Positions 45,815 to 58,338 are shown, counted from the first letter of the stretch. The stretch is 64,000 nucleotides of DNA from Ulota crispa (GCA_963920765.1 OY987243.1:13640001-13704000), one strand, 5' to 3'. Notes: generated from the sequence alone by a model not told the origin. Made by a program: numbers and translations.

Positions 45815-46540
45815 GGGAAATTTTCATGGATACCCCTGAAGTTTGCAATATTTTCTTAGGCACCATTGCCTTTTCAGAAATTTCACAAATACCCTTGGAC
45901 CAAAGAAATTAGGCATTTGTTTTTTTATGCATGTCACTTCCTACTCCCTTTGTGCGCATACTACTTCCTTTTTGTTATGCGTTTGCACAAAAAAAGAAAG
46001 GTAGTAACATGCACAACAAAACATGGAATTGATATGTGCACACCAGGGGGTTGATATTTGCACACCCCCCCGGGAGGTAAATTATAGATTTCAACCATCA
46101 AAAATTTGAATTTGAGATCTTTGAATTTAGATTTGGACTTAGAGACCATGGTTTAATCTAGAATCATAAAAAAGATTGCAATTGAACAACACCTAGTGAA
46201 ATAACTTTTTTTTTTTTACAAACAAACGTAAAAGTAACACATTTTCCCTAGCTAAGCTTTTTCACTAGGTGTTGTTCAATTGCAACATTTTTTTTATGGT
46301 TCTAGAGTAAATTATGGTCTCTAAATCCAAATCTGAATTCAAAATTCTCAAATTTAGCTTTTAGATGGTAGAAATCTATAATTTATCACACAGGGGTGTG
46401 CAAATATCAACCCCAGTGTGCACATATCAATTCCCCAAAACAAACACCTAATTTTTTTGATCCAAGGGTATTTGTGATATTTCTGAAAAAGCAGTAGTAT
46501 CTATGTAAATACTACAGAGTGATATCCATGAAAATTTCCC
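45815..46540. mobile_element. W-family palindromic element, copy 3, hosting P3
   Basis: GGGAAATTTTCATGGATACC pairs with ATCCATGAAAATTTCCC. 9-mers TCAAATTAA (45806-45814) and TTAAATTAA (46541-46549) differ at one base: a 9-bp duplication. P3 lies in its central region. Confidence 0.8.
46024..46435. mobile_element. P-family palindromic element, copy P3
   Basis: GGAATTGATATGTGCACAC ... GTGTGCACATATCAATTCC. Inside W3, with CAAAACA on both sides. 412 bp, the same length as P1. Confidence 0.75.
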
Positions 46541-47275
46541 TTAAATTAAAACCTGAACACATAATTTCCTAATTCAATCTCCTCATTCTAAATATCTAAA
46601 TTCTTACATTTCCATGACGGGTGAAATACTAGAGCTTTTCCACCCTGTCCCCACATCAACGAATGTGTAGTAAATCGAGCCGATGGAGCTGAGTGCTACT
46701 TACTGTTAATCATGCTGGCAAAAACACCATTCTTGCATTAGGAGTGAGAATGGTTGGATCCAAGTAGACAAATTGACAAGCTTTGTTATACTACTAGCTT
46801 CAATCCTAGCCTATTCCACCGTACCATAATCAAACAAGCTAAATCCAATTTTTTTGAATGAGCTCAATGTGGGTCCGATACATGTTGTTGAAAACCACAT
46901 TGTTTTGTTCCAACCATAGCTACCTCCCAATATAGTTTTCATTGAGGCTGACTACCGTACCTTCAAGTTGGAATTTGTACAACTTAAAATCCTTTAACGT
47001 GTGAGTGTCAACCAAGGTTTATTTTTTCCATATAACTTTGGCAGTGCAGAAAACATATGACAAAGGCACTTCATCTAATAAAATGGGCGCTATATGCAAT
47101 ACATGAACAAAACTTCTTTTTTTTTTTCAAAAAAATCTACATAGAGCCAAAAAAACTATTATCATTTCAATACTGTGGAGTAATTAAGATATTTCAGCCA
47201 TTGAAATGGAATAATGTATTGCATGATTTCCTCTAAAAGAATTGCATTTTAGCTAGAGAGTGCACAATAAAGAAA
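46541..47275. other. Intergenic DNA with an R-family right end
   Basis: 46560-46680 contains CTAGAGCTTTTCCACCCTG and ACATCAACGAATGTG, an R terminus. The rest is unrecognised. Confidence 0.35.
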
Positions 47276-47545
47276 GGGAATTACTAAAGCGACACCCTAA
47301 AATGCTAACGGGACACCCCCTCTGAGCATGAAATTTGATTTTTGCTTTAAGTAACTGAGAAGTCCTATATTTTTGGTTTGAAATTTAAGCACACCTTTTT
47401 TTTTAGTATAGCCTTAGAATGATAAAGGTGAAACAAATCTTTTGATCCAAATGAAAAATTCAGCAAAATCAGCATTAAAAATCACATTTTCATGCTTAGA
47501 GGGGGTGTCCCGTTAGCAATTTAGGGTGTCGCAATAGTAATTCCC
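47276..47545. mobile_element. Z-family palindromic element
   Basis: GGGAATTACTAAAGCGACACC pairs with GGTGTCGCAATAGTAATTCCC. The 8-mer TAAAGAAA flanks both sides (47268-47275, 47546-47553). 270 bp. Terminal GGGAA is shared with P, W and Y. Confidence 0.85.
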
Positions 47546-47772
47546 TAAAGAAAACCCAGTGACAACATCCTCAGTATGGATGGAAAATGGTTTCAAACGC
47601 TTGTTGTATCTAAGTGGAAGAAGTATAGTGGCCTACCAATAAGATTGTTGCCCCCTTCTAACATTTAGCATATTATAAATAAAATTGCCATCATTTGGTA
47701 TTTTATTATTTTGCAAACTTTATATTAAATTCTTAGCAGCTTTGAACTAGCCACCGGTTCTTAGTGGACCTT

Positions 47773-48331
47773 GGGCCTTACCATATATCAAAAGTAGGCC
47801 TTGCAATTAATGAGATCAAAATTTTGTGCATGTTTATTTATGGGAATTGATATATGCACACTTGGGGTTTGATATATGCATACCGGGGTGGGGAGGGAGG
47901 TAAATTTTAAAAATCGATCATCAAAAAACTGAATTTGAAAATTTTGAATTTAGATTTGGATTTAGAGACCTTGATTTTGTTTGGAACCACCATGGAGGTT
48001 ACAACTGAACAATGCTCAATGGAAGAGCTCAACTTTTTTTACAAATGAGGGTAAAAGTAATAATTTTCCCCTTAGATAAGCTTTTCCATTGGGCGTTTCT
48101 CAATTGTAACCTCTGTTGTGGTTCTAAATTAAATCAAAGTCTCTAAACCCAAATTTGAATTCAAATTTTCCAAATTTATTTTTTTGTTCATGAATATTTA
48201 AAATTTACCCCCCCATTCCGGTGTGCATATATCAAACCCTAGCTGTGCATGTATCAATTCCCATAAAATAACATGCACAAAAATTTGATCACGTTAGATG
48301 CAAGGCCTACTTTTGAAATATGATAAGGCCC
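47773..48331. mobile_element. X palindromic element hosting P4
   Basis: GGGCCTTACCATATATCAAA at the left pairs with TTTGAAATATGATAAGGCCC at the right, continuing through AAGTAGGCCTTGCA and CATGTT. The P4 element occupies the exact centre. Confidence 0.65.
47842..48262. mobile_element. P-family palindromic element, copy P4
   Basis: GGGAATTGATATATGCACAC ... GCATGTATCAATTCCC. Located between the two X arms. Confidence 0.75.
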
Positions 48332-48749
48332 ATTTTTGATATTTTTTAATCGTCAGGCCTCAGTTTTTGAAATAAGGCCAATTGTCAAGCCTATTTTCAA
48401 TGTCCCTTATATTAACTCATTTATGTAAGTTCATATTGACATCCTTTCCATAATTGTAAAACAAAAAATATTAACAAAGTTTTTAAAATGCTGAGATAAA
48501 AGGTCAATCAAAGTGGTTTATCTAATAATATTACATCAACATTGGCAGTAAGTGTTTTGTACAAACATTTTGTGTAGAAACATGCTTTCCATGTCTTCAT
48601 TTCATACAATATCTTATTATCCAGATTGTAAAGAGTGTGTTGAAAACATTAAAGAAAACAAGATTGACGGCTGTTGTTTTAACGTACTACCTAGTCCAAG
48701 TGCTTACAAAGTTACAATGTTAGAAACTTAAAGTTGTTTCAAGTAGAAA
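48332..48749. other. AT-rich intergenic DNA
   Basis: Nothing recognised. Confidence 0.35.
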
Positions 48750-49200
48750 TTCTAGCAGTTGCCGGCTACTGTAGGTTGAGAGCAGATTCGGCATAAAATA
48801 ATTCTCCAAAATTTTGCTCAATTATTCCATAAATTATTCTTCCATAAATTATTCTTCAAAAATGTTCAATGTCTAACAAATCCAAAAACTGAAATATCAA
48901 ATATTATGAAAGACATTAAGCTTAGCTAACAATGGAAGATCAAGGTTGATTCCAAGAGGGCTCAACCTACTACAAATTTTATATCAAGGGTTCATTTTAA
49001 AATGTGGAAGATGCTTAGAAATAAACTTAATTCAACTAAAAAATTTGGTTGAATACCAAATAATAACAACTTTTTTTGAAAGTGCCTAATCTTGTTTAAT
49101 TACAAAATTGGAGGCTGAATTGTTTTTTTCTCAAAAAATAATTGATTCGGCACTAGACATGTCGAATCTGCTCTCAACCTATAGTATTTTACTAGATTCT
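48750..49200. mobile_element. TIR element with GGTTGAGAGCAGATTCG ends
   Basis: CTACTGTAGGTTGAGAGCAG at the left pairs with CTGCTCTCAACCTATAGTA at the right, and TTCGGCA/TGCCGAATC nearby. Limits to within about 15 bp. Superfamily unknown. Confidence 0.6.
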
Positions 49201-50806
49201 TTTGGGATAACTCCATTTTTTGTGTAACGTTAATTTACAAAAACCAAACTCAAATCCCTACTTAGCTACTTAGCAATTTGGGCAGTACTTTGCACCAAAA
49301 CTTTTGTGTACATACTAAAGGGTATATTTTTTACATATTTTGTTTGTTAACATTGAAGTTGTCTTGAATTTCCATTGTCTAGGACTTGAATGGATTTGTA
49401 AAATAACTTTAAGGAAGTAGCATAGCACACAAGATGAAAGGCTAGATTGCTTCATATATTTGATTACAAACACATTTTACAGTAATACCATTCATAAATG
49501 ATTTGGAGGATTTTTACTCAATCGCAAACATATGAATAATGGTTTGGAAATCATTTGTAAGGTGGGATTTTAAGCGATTATGTAGGTACCAAGAAGCTAA
49601 TTTATAAATACCTAAATAGTCAAAATTAATTGCTGCTGCTACTTTAATACTTGATACACATTATCCAACAACCATTCTAAATTTGGATCCATAACTTAGA
49701 TCAAATGCATACAGTTAAACACATCATGGCAATCACCAGTACCCACCAATAAATTTTGAAACAAACAATTCACATTTCCATTAAATTTGATATGGATTAA
49801 AGTTAGCTTCATGAAATTAATTTTCTTCTCAACTTACAATCAATTTGTTCTGTAAATTTTTTAAAGATTTTCATCTTACTTGTTTGTGAAACATTTTTGC
49901 TCATTGAGCCACGAAATGCTTGCAAAGGAGATTGTGGGGATTTGTACAACATAGTTGTTTGTCCAACCTAATAACACATAGATGGAAGGAAACATAACCT
50001 TCCATGTGAATGGAACTTGTTAACATTTTACTTTTTTTGTTCACAAGTATTACGTACTTGACGACATGATCTTATTCAATTTTCATTGGTCGAGCTACAA
50101 GTACCCTAGGACCCATGCCTAAAAGGGAAACATGGACAGGTTCATCCATGTGTGCAAGTTTATCCAAGTAAACAATCAATGTTAGCAACTTTCATCCCAA
50201 ACCCATAGCACCCCATGTTTCTTGAAGAGGGTTTTTGCAATGTCATTCATTTCCTCACCGAATTGTTTTAGTGTAAACGGCAGCTAGTTTCAAATTTACT
50301 TAAAATTATGGAAAAATACACCATGAGAAATTCCTTGAACATGATTAGGGGGTTCCAAAGTGAAAGAGGTTTATCACTCAAGGCAAGCATGATTTAACAT
50401 AAGGTTTATTGTTACACAATTAAATTTATCGTGAAATTTTGTTATGATAAGCTTAGTTTTTTCTTGTTCTTGTTATGGAAGTAAAGTTTCAAAGCAATCA
50501 CGAGCCAGTAAGTTTTGGCAAGCAGCTTTTCTCACCTCCCATTACTGTGGGTGAGGAAATCAGACAATAAGATTAGGTCAATCTATGAAGTTTTCTTCTC
50601 ACTTGATAAAAAGAAAAATTTCCTTGATGAAATTTGCATGATACAAGTTCATCTTATCCTAACCTTGAAACGGCTGAGGTCAGATGGTATGCAGTTTTGT
50701 GAGGCCAAAATGGAAAATGCCAAAATTTTCTACAAACAAAGGTAAATGTAATAACTCGCCCATGGTACTGGACTTGATCAAGTTTGTCCTCTTTGCTGAT
50801 TATGTT
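49201..50806. other. AT-rich intergenic DNA, no gene seen
   Basis: 49830-50110 has loosely transposase-like composition, but no motif could be named. 50690-50760 resembles the R family. Confidence 0.3.
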
Positions 50807-51785
50807 TTAACCCCAAAAGGCCCAACTGTGCCCTCGCGAGACAGGTGAGGTTTCAGGCATGTACTAACAACTAAACTATTTTGTGTGATTTTCTGAAATT
50901 TTTATGGAAGATGGGGAATTCAAAAATCTATCTGGGCATTTAAGTATTTCTTCATTTCAACATTTATTAAAGAAGTTATGTATGAATTTTTGGAAAATGT
51001 GGGAAGGCTGGCAACTCAAAAACATTTTAAAAATTGAACTTTTTAAAAATAAAATCTGAAATTGGTTCTTGAGAGAGAGATATATATATATATATAAAAG
51101 TGAGAAGCTTTGAATAATTCAATTCCAATTTATGAGATGAAAGTTATGAGAAGTCTTATTGGTTTGCGGGTAGGTATGGTACTCCCAAACCTCCATTTCT
51201 TTAGCCCCTTGTAAAATTTGGTACTTTACTTTTTTGAGCTCTTTGTGTATTTGTTTTTTGACTTTTTTTTTCCAAGTTGGAGTAGACTAAGATTCCTTGG
51301 TTTTCACTATTTGGATAAAAGTAACTCAAATTTCTGAATTTTACATTAATCCTCCAATTTTGAGTAGTGTATATGCAAATTTTAGGGCATTACGGCATTG
51401 CAAGATTTTACAAAGTATGACTCACACCTCCAATATATTTGAAACTTCTTCCACACTTACCTAACTTGGTCTTCTACATGGAAAAGGTAAACTTCAACTT
51501 TGTGTAGAGCAATCTTTTTGATATAAGAGAGGTCAAAGGCTTTTGAAATTTTTGGGTAGCAAGGAAAATAACTTTTTTTTTTCACTTTAGATGTCAATAT
51601 CTCACTTTCTCCACATCTAGAATGAGCAAATTTTTTTCCCACAAGTACCTCCCATAGTCTAGGGCAAGATGTTACGGTTGGATTTCCAAAAAAAACTTTG
51701 TTTCCTCCCTTTCTTCTCATTCCTCCAAAAGTGGCAATTTTCAATGACTTTCACAAAAAAAGAAGCTTGGGCCTTTAGGGGTTAA
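50807..51785 (+). mobile_element. TTAA-flanked element M
   Basis: TTAACCCCAAAAGGCCCAA ... GGGCCTTTAGGGGTTAA, 979 bp. Close relative of L. Contains a short GA/TA microsatellite at 51074-51098. Shares its right TTAA with element N. Confidence 0.85.
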
Positions 51786-52015
51786 CCCTTAAAGGACCAT
51801 AGGGCATAGTATATACACTGCCGTATAATTAGTATTTGGTACCAATAAGAACTTTTAATTTGAGATCCCAAGTAGCTCACTAGAACCGCTTTGGTCTATT
51901 CTCCAACTTTTTTGTTGATTTCAAATGTAGTAGAGGTGTGGATCCATTCCAAATACAAGAAAATTACCTTGTATTGTATTGGTTGCAGCGGCACACTTAG
52001 TCCTATAGGGGTTGA
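51782..52015 (+). mobile_element. Short TTAA-flanked element N
   Basis: TTAACCCTTAAAGGACCATAG ... GTCCTATAGGGGTTGA, 234 bp. It starts on the TTAA that ends element M. The right flank continues into an R-family body. Confidence 0.7.
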
Positions 52016-52194
52016 AAGAGTCTCTAATTTCAAATGCAAATTCAAAATTTCCAAATTCAATCTCCTAATGGTAAACATCTAGAACTCTTATATTTTTGAC
52101 AGGTGGAATAGTTAAGATTTTTCACCATGACCCCACAATATGGAATGCCATTTATCCCTAGCCCCTCAAAACTCTTAATGATTATTACTTAATT

Positions 52195-53238
52195 TTTAGG
52201 GCTCGGTTTCCTGCACATACGTTGATGTGGGGCTAAGGTGGAAAAGCATTGTTTTTTTGCCGGTCAAAAGATGTGAAAGTTTAGATATTTACCATTGGGA
52301 GGTTGAATTTGGGAATTTTGAATTCACATTTGGATTTAACCCCCAAAGGACCAAGCCCCCTTTTTTTTAGCAATAGAGCAATTTTGGGACTTGTCATTGG
52401 AGATCTTCATATTTTAGGCTGAAATTTAATAGAATGTGGGAACAAGGTTTATCTTTCATATGCACTAAATTTCATGACATCTGAAAGTATGAATAAGAAG
52501 ATATGGCCTGATATGTTGTTTTTTCACTCGATGGGCAGCGTAGGCAGATTTTAAAAAGTCATTTCTTTCAAAAAAAGAATTTTGAAATTGGTTTAGGAGA
52601 TTTATGTGAATGTGGAAAGCTTTGAATCATTCCATATTTATCAATGAAATGAAAGTTATGAGGAGTTTTTGTCTGCGGGCAATTATGAAATTTCTACTCT
52701 AAAATAAACTTCAAAATCCTTTATTTTACTCAATTCTCAATATTTTGGAAAAATAAAAAAATCAAAGGATGTAAATTATTAATTACAACATTACAACCTC
52801 TAAGATTGTTATTTTTCATTTCAAAAATTAAAATCTAACAATTTAGTTTTTTGAATCATTTTTTACTTCTTTTTACTTACTGTTTTTTTACCATATATTG
52901 TATAATTCCAAATGATTTGATTTTTTTTGGCATGTACTCTACTTAGCCATAATAAGAAATCTAAAAAAGCCCCACCCACACGGCCTTTTTTCTTTATAAA
53001 TTTCACCTTCTAAAGGGTAGCTGCCCGGTCTTTCATAACACATTTTTTAATATTCAAACCATTGTATCTTCCAATCCACCTAGTGAAAAATTCTGAATTT
53101 TTTCCCAAATCTTCCCAAACTTTCCTACTACAAGATCCTATGGTTACACAAGCATAAAAATGTTTTTATTTTCAAATTTGGTTGATGCTCTCAAAATGGC
53201 AGGTTTGGAGAGTTTTTGTTGAAAACATTGCTTGGTCG
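52195..53238 (-). mobile_element. Truncated E-type TTAA element inside an R copy
   Basis: An R left end (GATGTGGGGCTAAGGTGGAA) runs to 52335. TTAACCCCCAAAGGACCAAG then opens an E-type element at 52336, collinear with 20987-21842. It stops near 53238 after GAAAACATTGCTTGGTC, so the GGGGTTAA end and the remaining R are missing. Confidence 0.7.
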
Positions 53239-53396
53239 CTCACCCATCCCCGTCATGTCTCCATGGGTGTTACCTGACATTGTCAGGGACTAACAAGTGT
53301 AAATCAAATGGTTATGAGTAATTAAGTGCTAGTTATGGGTGACAGAGTGATGGTTGTGAGTGACTCACATGACAGTTTTGAGTACCCATCTCACTA

Positions 53397-53476
53397 TTGA
53401 ACCCCTAAATGCCCAAGGCACTAGAATTTGGTGGTTTTCACACCAAAATTTGGTATCGTGGACATTCAGGGGTTAA
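53397..53476. mobile_element. 80-bp TTAA micro-element
   Basis: TTGAACCCCTAAATGCCCAAG ... GACATTCAGGGGTTAA, 80 bp. The core forms a hairpin (AATTTGGTG / CACCAAAATT). Shares its right TTAA with element C. Confidence 0.75.
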
Positions 53477-54384
53477 CCCTAAAAGGACCAAGGCCTTTAT
53501 TTTGTCAAAAGACACTCAAAACTGCCACTTCTATGGCAAAGAGTAAAAAAGTTTGAAAATTAATCTTTTTGCATATTTGACTATAGGATCTTGTACTAGA
53601 CTAGTATAGGAGTGTGTCATACAAAACTCAAGAACTTGACCACATAGATTGCAAGATATTTGCTTTTAAAGTATAAAAAACACCTTTTTTTGCACCTTGC
53701 CTAACAAGATTATTTGACTTTGAACTTTTTTAACTTAAAATTTTTGCATCACAAAATTTGGAATTCTATTTTTGCATGGTGGGAAGTTGAGTTGGTAATC
53801 TCGGGAAAAAAAATAACAAAAAATAATTAATTTTCATTCTGTAAGAAAAACATTAGGCAGAAGAAAGTATGAGATTGAACAAAAACTTAAATTGCTAATA
53901 ACCCTACAATGGAATTGAAACTCAATAATCCCAATGGTGAGATTATTCTGGAAAGCAAACTTCACCCTCTCCAATAGTTTGTTTTGGAAAAATACTAAAA
54001 TTGCATTCAAAAATGAAGTTTATAAGTTATTTTTTTCAAGAGGATGCTTGAATTGCCCAAAAAACAAGATTCTCCATATCTTTCTCATAACTAATCCAAA
54101 TGGAATTAATCAAAGCTTCAAATGTAGACAAAGGTATAATCTATAAGCAAAAAAGAATTCAAGTTTTTATAAGAATTTTTTTGTTGCCAAGAGTCCCCAA
54201 ATTTGTGCTTATTTGGGCATAACTTTTGCCCCTTGGCATTGATTGGAATAAAAATTAGATTCCCCAAAAGCTAATGTGTTTTTATATCTTCAAAAAAGTT
54301 TCAAAAATCCAAGACAAAATTGAGGCGTACCTGCCCAAAATCCCATTTGTCTATTGAACAGATAAGTGGTCCTTTAGGGGTTAA
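53473..54384 (+). mobile_element. TTAA-flanked element C
   Basis: TTAACCCTAAAAGGACCAAGG ... GGTCCTTTAGGGGTTAA, 912 bp. Full-length relative of A, B and D. Confidence 0.85.
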
Positions 54385-55563
54385 GAACCAACAAGCCTTG
54401 TTTTTAGCATCTCTTACACATGGTTCTTACAATTTCAGTGATTTTTGACTTTGAATTTTTTTGTGAACAAATGCTTACAATTGGAACCTTGAAATTGATG
54501 CCAATATTTTTGGTTTCCACTTCCTAAATATCAATAAATTTTTCAAAGTTAATCAATTGTTTTACCTACTCCAAAACCCTTATTTCCATGCTAATGGATG
54601 CGCCTACCTTAGGGATTAAAAACCTTGCTTTAGGCCCCCTTTACACTAGGGGAGAGAAGCTGTGGAGAGAAAATTTCAGCCAATGAGAACCTCAGAAATT
54701 GAGAAGACCAAGGAACTCCACTTTAGACGGGAATTTTTTTTCCAAGGGACAAGGACAGGAGAAAACGAGGTCGACAACACTTTTGTCCTCTGTGGCAATG
54801 AAAAAGCACAAGGTTGGGGTCTCCGGAATTATAGTCAAGCCCACCTAAAGAGGTGGACCTAACTAGAATTCTGGGGATCCTTGCCAAAAATAGCTATTTT
54901 CAGAAAAAAAATTAATTAACAAAATTTTAATTAAAAAATTTATTTAAAAAAAAAAGGATTTGAAAGAACTATGTATTTTTACATTATGACCTCTTCTCAC
55001 TTTGCATTACAATGAGAAGCCTCGACTTCCAAAGGAAGGCCTCTCAAAGGAAGGCCATAGCCCATGAAGGGTTTTCTCCACGACTTCTTTAAAGGGGGCC
55101 TAAGTCTTGAACTTTGGAGGAAAATACAATTGAAAAACAAAAAAATAGGGACAAATTATTACTATTACACTTGGTTGGAAAAAAACCTGAGCTTTTCTGC
55201 CCTGGCCCCGCATCGAAGTATGTGCAGAAAACTCGGCCACTTTTTAGGTGACGAGAATGAGAAATTTAGTGCAGTATTCAATCCAAAACTGGAATCCTGG
55301 ATGACAGCTGCGATTCTCATGATTTCCTCCAAAGCCTCTAATGGCTAAAAATCAATGATAATTAAGCTAAAATTTTCCCCTAATTCGACAGTTTTATTCT
55401 CCTTTTCTAGCCACTTAAGCTACTTAATTATTTCGTATTAGTATCCCCTCATTCCAGGCTTTGGCAATATCGAGGTGTCCACATATTCGAGGGGTTGACT
55501 TTTATGACTTGACCTTCCAGCACAGGGCCAGCTGTATTGTAAATTTGTAACACAAAGTCAGCA
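54385..55563. other. Intergenic DNA with repeat ends
   Basis: 54590-54613 (GGATGCGCCTACCTTAG) is an S-family right end. 55160-55235 carries an R-family right end (GAGCTTTTCTGCCCTGGCCC). An open frame at 54662-54862 has no recognisable motif. Confidence 0.35.
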
Positions 55564-56906
55564 TTAACCCCTCATCGCCCAAGGGCATCTCCTGCAGCAT
55601 GTCAAACAAAACAGCTCTGCGTTCTCTAGTCGTAACTGTTTTCGCTTGTCAAGTCTCCAATAGCATTCAATGCGTCCCTGTGTAGGTCGCGGGGCTTTCA
55701 GATTGTGCCTTGTTCCTGTCAAATTCAAGCTTTCTCCAAGCCCTCTTCACGGTCCCTCCCAAGCACTGTTCACACACTGGTCACGCACTACCCCACTCCA
55801 TAGCCAGGTGTACCTATGCGATTTGTTGTAACTTGTAATGCGGGTGCAGGTCCAGAAGGTCTCAGTACTGCAAGAGAACTTCAAGCCTCGCCATGACGGT
55901 TTGCGTCATTCTCCCTGTCAAACCTCATTTTTCAAGGGCTTGGAAAGCGTGCTGCAAGAGATGCCCTAAGGGGACCAAAAGTGTTCTCTCTTTGTCTAGC
56001 CAACTGCAATTTGAAATGCTATAACTTTTGCATATAATATTCAAATCCAATAAATTTTGTTGTTGAAGTTGGGCATTCTAGTCTAGTTTCTATGCAAGAA
56101 ATTTCAAATCATTCTAAGTCATGTTGAGTTTGTGATAGTCATTCAAAGTTCACAGGGTCAATTTGAGTTCACCATATTGCATTGTGATGGCTTCAAGTTT
56201 GGAGGCTTGTATCTTTTTCATCAAATATTTTTTTTCATTATCTTTGTTGGGTTTTGTTCCCCTTAAAATCTAGTAATTGTGGTAGAATTTTCATGTCAAT
56301 CCAAGGTTCTTTGAATGCTTGGGAGCAACTCAAAGTTCAAAATCCACACATTCTTGCATTACAGTGAAATTTGGCGGCTTATGAATTCTTTATACAAAGT
56401 CTTTTTTCAATAATTTTTGTTGCAAAAGTTGCATATACTAGTCTAGTTATTGCCTTACAAATTCCATATCAATCCAAGAAGTTATGGGAGAATGAGAAGC
56501 ATTTTACTAGGGGGAGGTATAGCCATAGATGTGATTATTTGCTACTTTTTTCACTGTTTTTGGACATTTCAAAACAATTTTATAGACACAATGAGTCTTT
56601 TGAATGATATTTTTCTTCACCAATGTGCTTGTATACTAGTTTTGAATCACTCTACATTTTCAATATTTTCATTTGAGTAGGTTTAGATATCAAATTTCAC
56701 CCCAAACGTGTTTTTAGGAAAATGTTAGCATAATCTTCCAATCTATGTAGTCAAATAACCCCAAATTTGATCCACATCATTTGCAACATACATACTACAA
56801 GATTGTACTATTTAGATTTTCATACTTTACTTACATTTAGACTTACATCACTTGAAAAGCAAAGATGCGTTTGGGCCTCTTTGAACTTTAGGCAATGAAG
56901 GATTAA
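55564..56906 (+). mobile_element. TTAA-flanked element hosting a GC-richer insert
   Basis: TTAACCCCTCATCGCCCAAGG at the left and GGCAATGAAGGATTAA at the right are inverted (TCATYGCCY). The left end continues after the insert as GGGACCAAAAGTGT, as in element J. The insert is at 55586-55963. Confidence 0.65.
55586..55963. mobile_element. TIR element nested in the TTAA element
   Basis: CATCTCCTGCAGCATG pairs with CGTGCTGCAAGAGATG. Flanking GCCCAAGGG (55577-55585) and CCCTAAGGG (55964-55972) match 7 of 9, a probable 9-bp duplication. It is GC-richer than its host and non-coding. Confidence 0.65.
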
Positions 56907-57189
56907 AGTACCTCGGCATTGAGATAGTAAACTTGAAGGTAGCATTAGCCTCAAGGCTGGGTGGTAAACTGGTGTTTTGTAGAAAACAGGTGGTGGTTTT
57001 TACTTATGTATGGAAAAGCAAATTCTTTGATTTTTTTACTTGCATTTTTTTTGTCTATTCAAAACTAAAGTTTTGGAGAATTCACAACCGGGTGTCTCAA
57101 ACCTCCTGCCTTACTATGGTGGAGAAGTTATTTTTAGAAGAACAATAGATGAAACCTTGAAAAAGTGATCGTCTCCTAGTTTTTCAAAA

Positions 57190-58246
57190 GGGAACTGCTA
57201 AATCCACCCCACTTTCTGCTAAATCCACCACAAGCCCCACCGCACACCCCACCCCACACCACTGGTCCCACCGAGCATTACAAGCCCCACCTCAAACTCA
57301 AAGCTGCTTCTTTTGCAAAATCCTACATTTCTCAATTTCACCCTGCTTTTTAATCCATGCACCAAAAATTAAAAATTAATAATGGTTTTTAACTTATTAA
57401 TTTCAATTTCACTTTATTTTTTTCACATTTCATTTGACCAACTATCAATTGCTTTTGGGCTCTCCCCAATCCCCATATATAATCTAGAAGTTCCCTAAAA
57501 AAAAAAGTGAATTGATATGGGCACACATGGGGTTTGATATGCACACCCCTTGGGGGTAAATTTTAGAATTTACCAAAAAAAGTGGAACTTGAAAACTCGA
57601 ATTTAAATTTGAGATTAGAGACCTTGATTTATTCTACAGCCATGAAGGAGATTACAATTGAACATCACCCAATGAAAAAGCTTACTTTTTTTAAACAAAC
57701 AAAAGTAAAACTAATACTTTCCCCACTAGCTAAGATTTTTTATTGGGTATTGTTCAACTGTAGTCTCCTTCATGGCTCTAGAATAAATCAAGATCTCTAA
57801 GCCCAAATCTAAATTCAAGTTTTCAAGTTCCACTTTTTGATGGTAAAAATCTGAAATTTACCCCCAAGGGGTGTGCATATCAAACCCCAGGTGTGCCCAT
57901 ATCAATTCACTTTTTTTTAGGGAACTTCTAGATTATATATGGGGATTGGGGAGAGCCCAAAAGCAATTGATAGTTGGTCAAATGAAATATGAAAAAAACA
58001 AAGTGAAATTGAAATCAATAGGTTAAAAACCAATTTAAAATTTTAATTTTTGGAGCATGGATTAAAAAGCAGGGTGAAAATAAGAAATGTAGGATTTTGC
58101 AGAAGAAGCAACTCTCAGTTTGGGGTGGGGCCTGTGATGCTTGGTGGGGCCAATGGTGTGGGGTGGGGTGTGCGGTAGGGCATGTGGTGGATTTAGCAGA
58201 AAGTGGGCTGGATTTAGCAGAAAGTGGGGTGGATTTAGCAGTTTCC
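57190..58246. mobile_element. Y palindromic element hosting P5
   Basis: GGGAACTGCTAAATCC pairs with GGATTTAGCAGTTTCC. The arms are about 315 and 336 bp and nearly complementary throughout. 9-mers TTTTCAAAA (57181-57189) and TATTCAAAA (58247-58255) differ at one base. The right end has one extra GGATTTAGCAGAAAGTGGG unit. P5 sits in the oligo-A/oligo-T centre. Confidence 0.85.
57507..57910. mobile_element. P-family palindromic element, copy P5
   Basis: GTGAATTGATATGGGCACAC ... GTGCCCATATCAATTCAC, 404 bp. Flanked by the oligo-A and oligo-T inner ends of Y. Confidence 0.75.
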
Positions 58247-58338
58247 TATTCAAAAATACAAGTTACTTCCTCATCCATTTCAAACCAACTATTTTGGCAT
58301 GTGTGGCCCTAACATCAGCCTCTTGGTTTGGAGAGAAT

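Noticed and set aside
53238-53396. Possible nested insertion replacing the end of the E-type element
   Set aside because: No inverted ends or duplication could be found. A simple truncation is equally likely.
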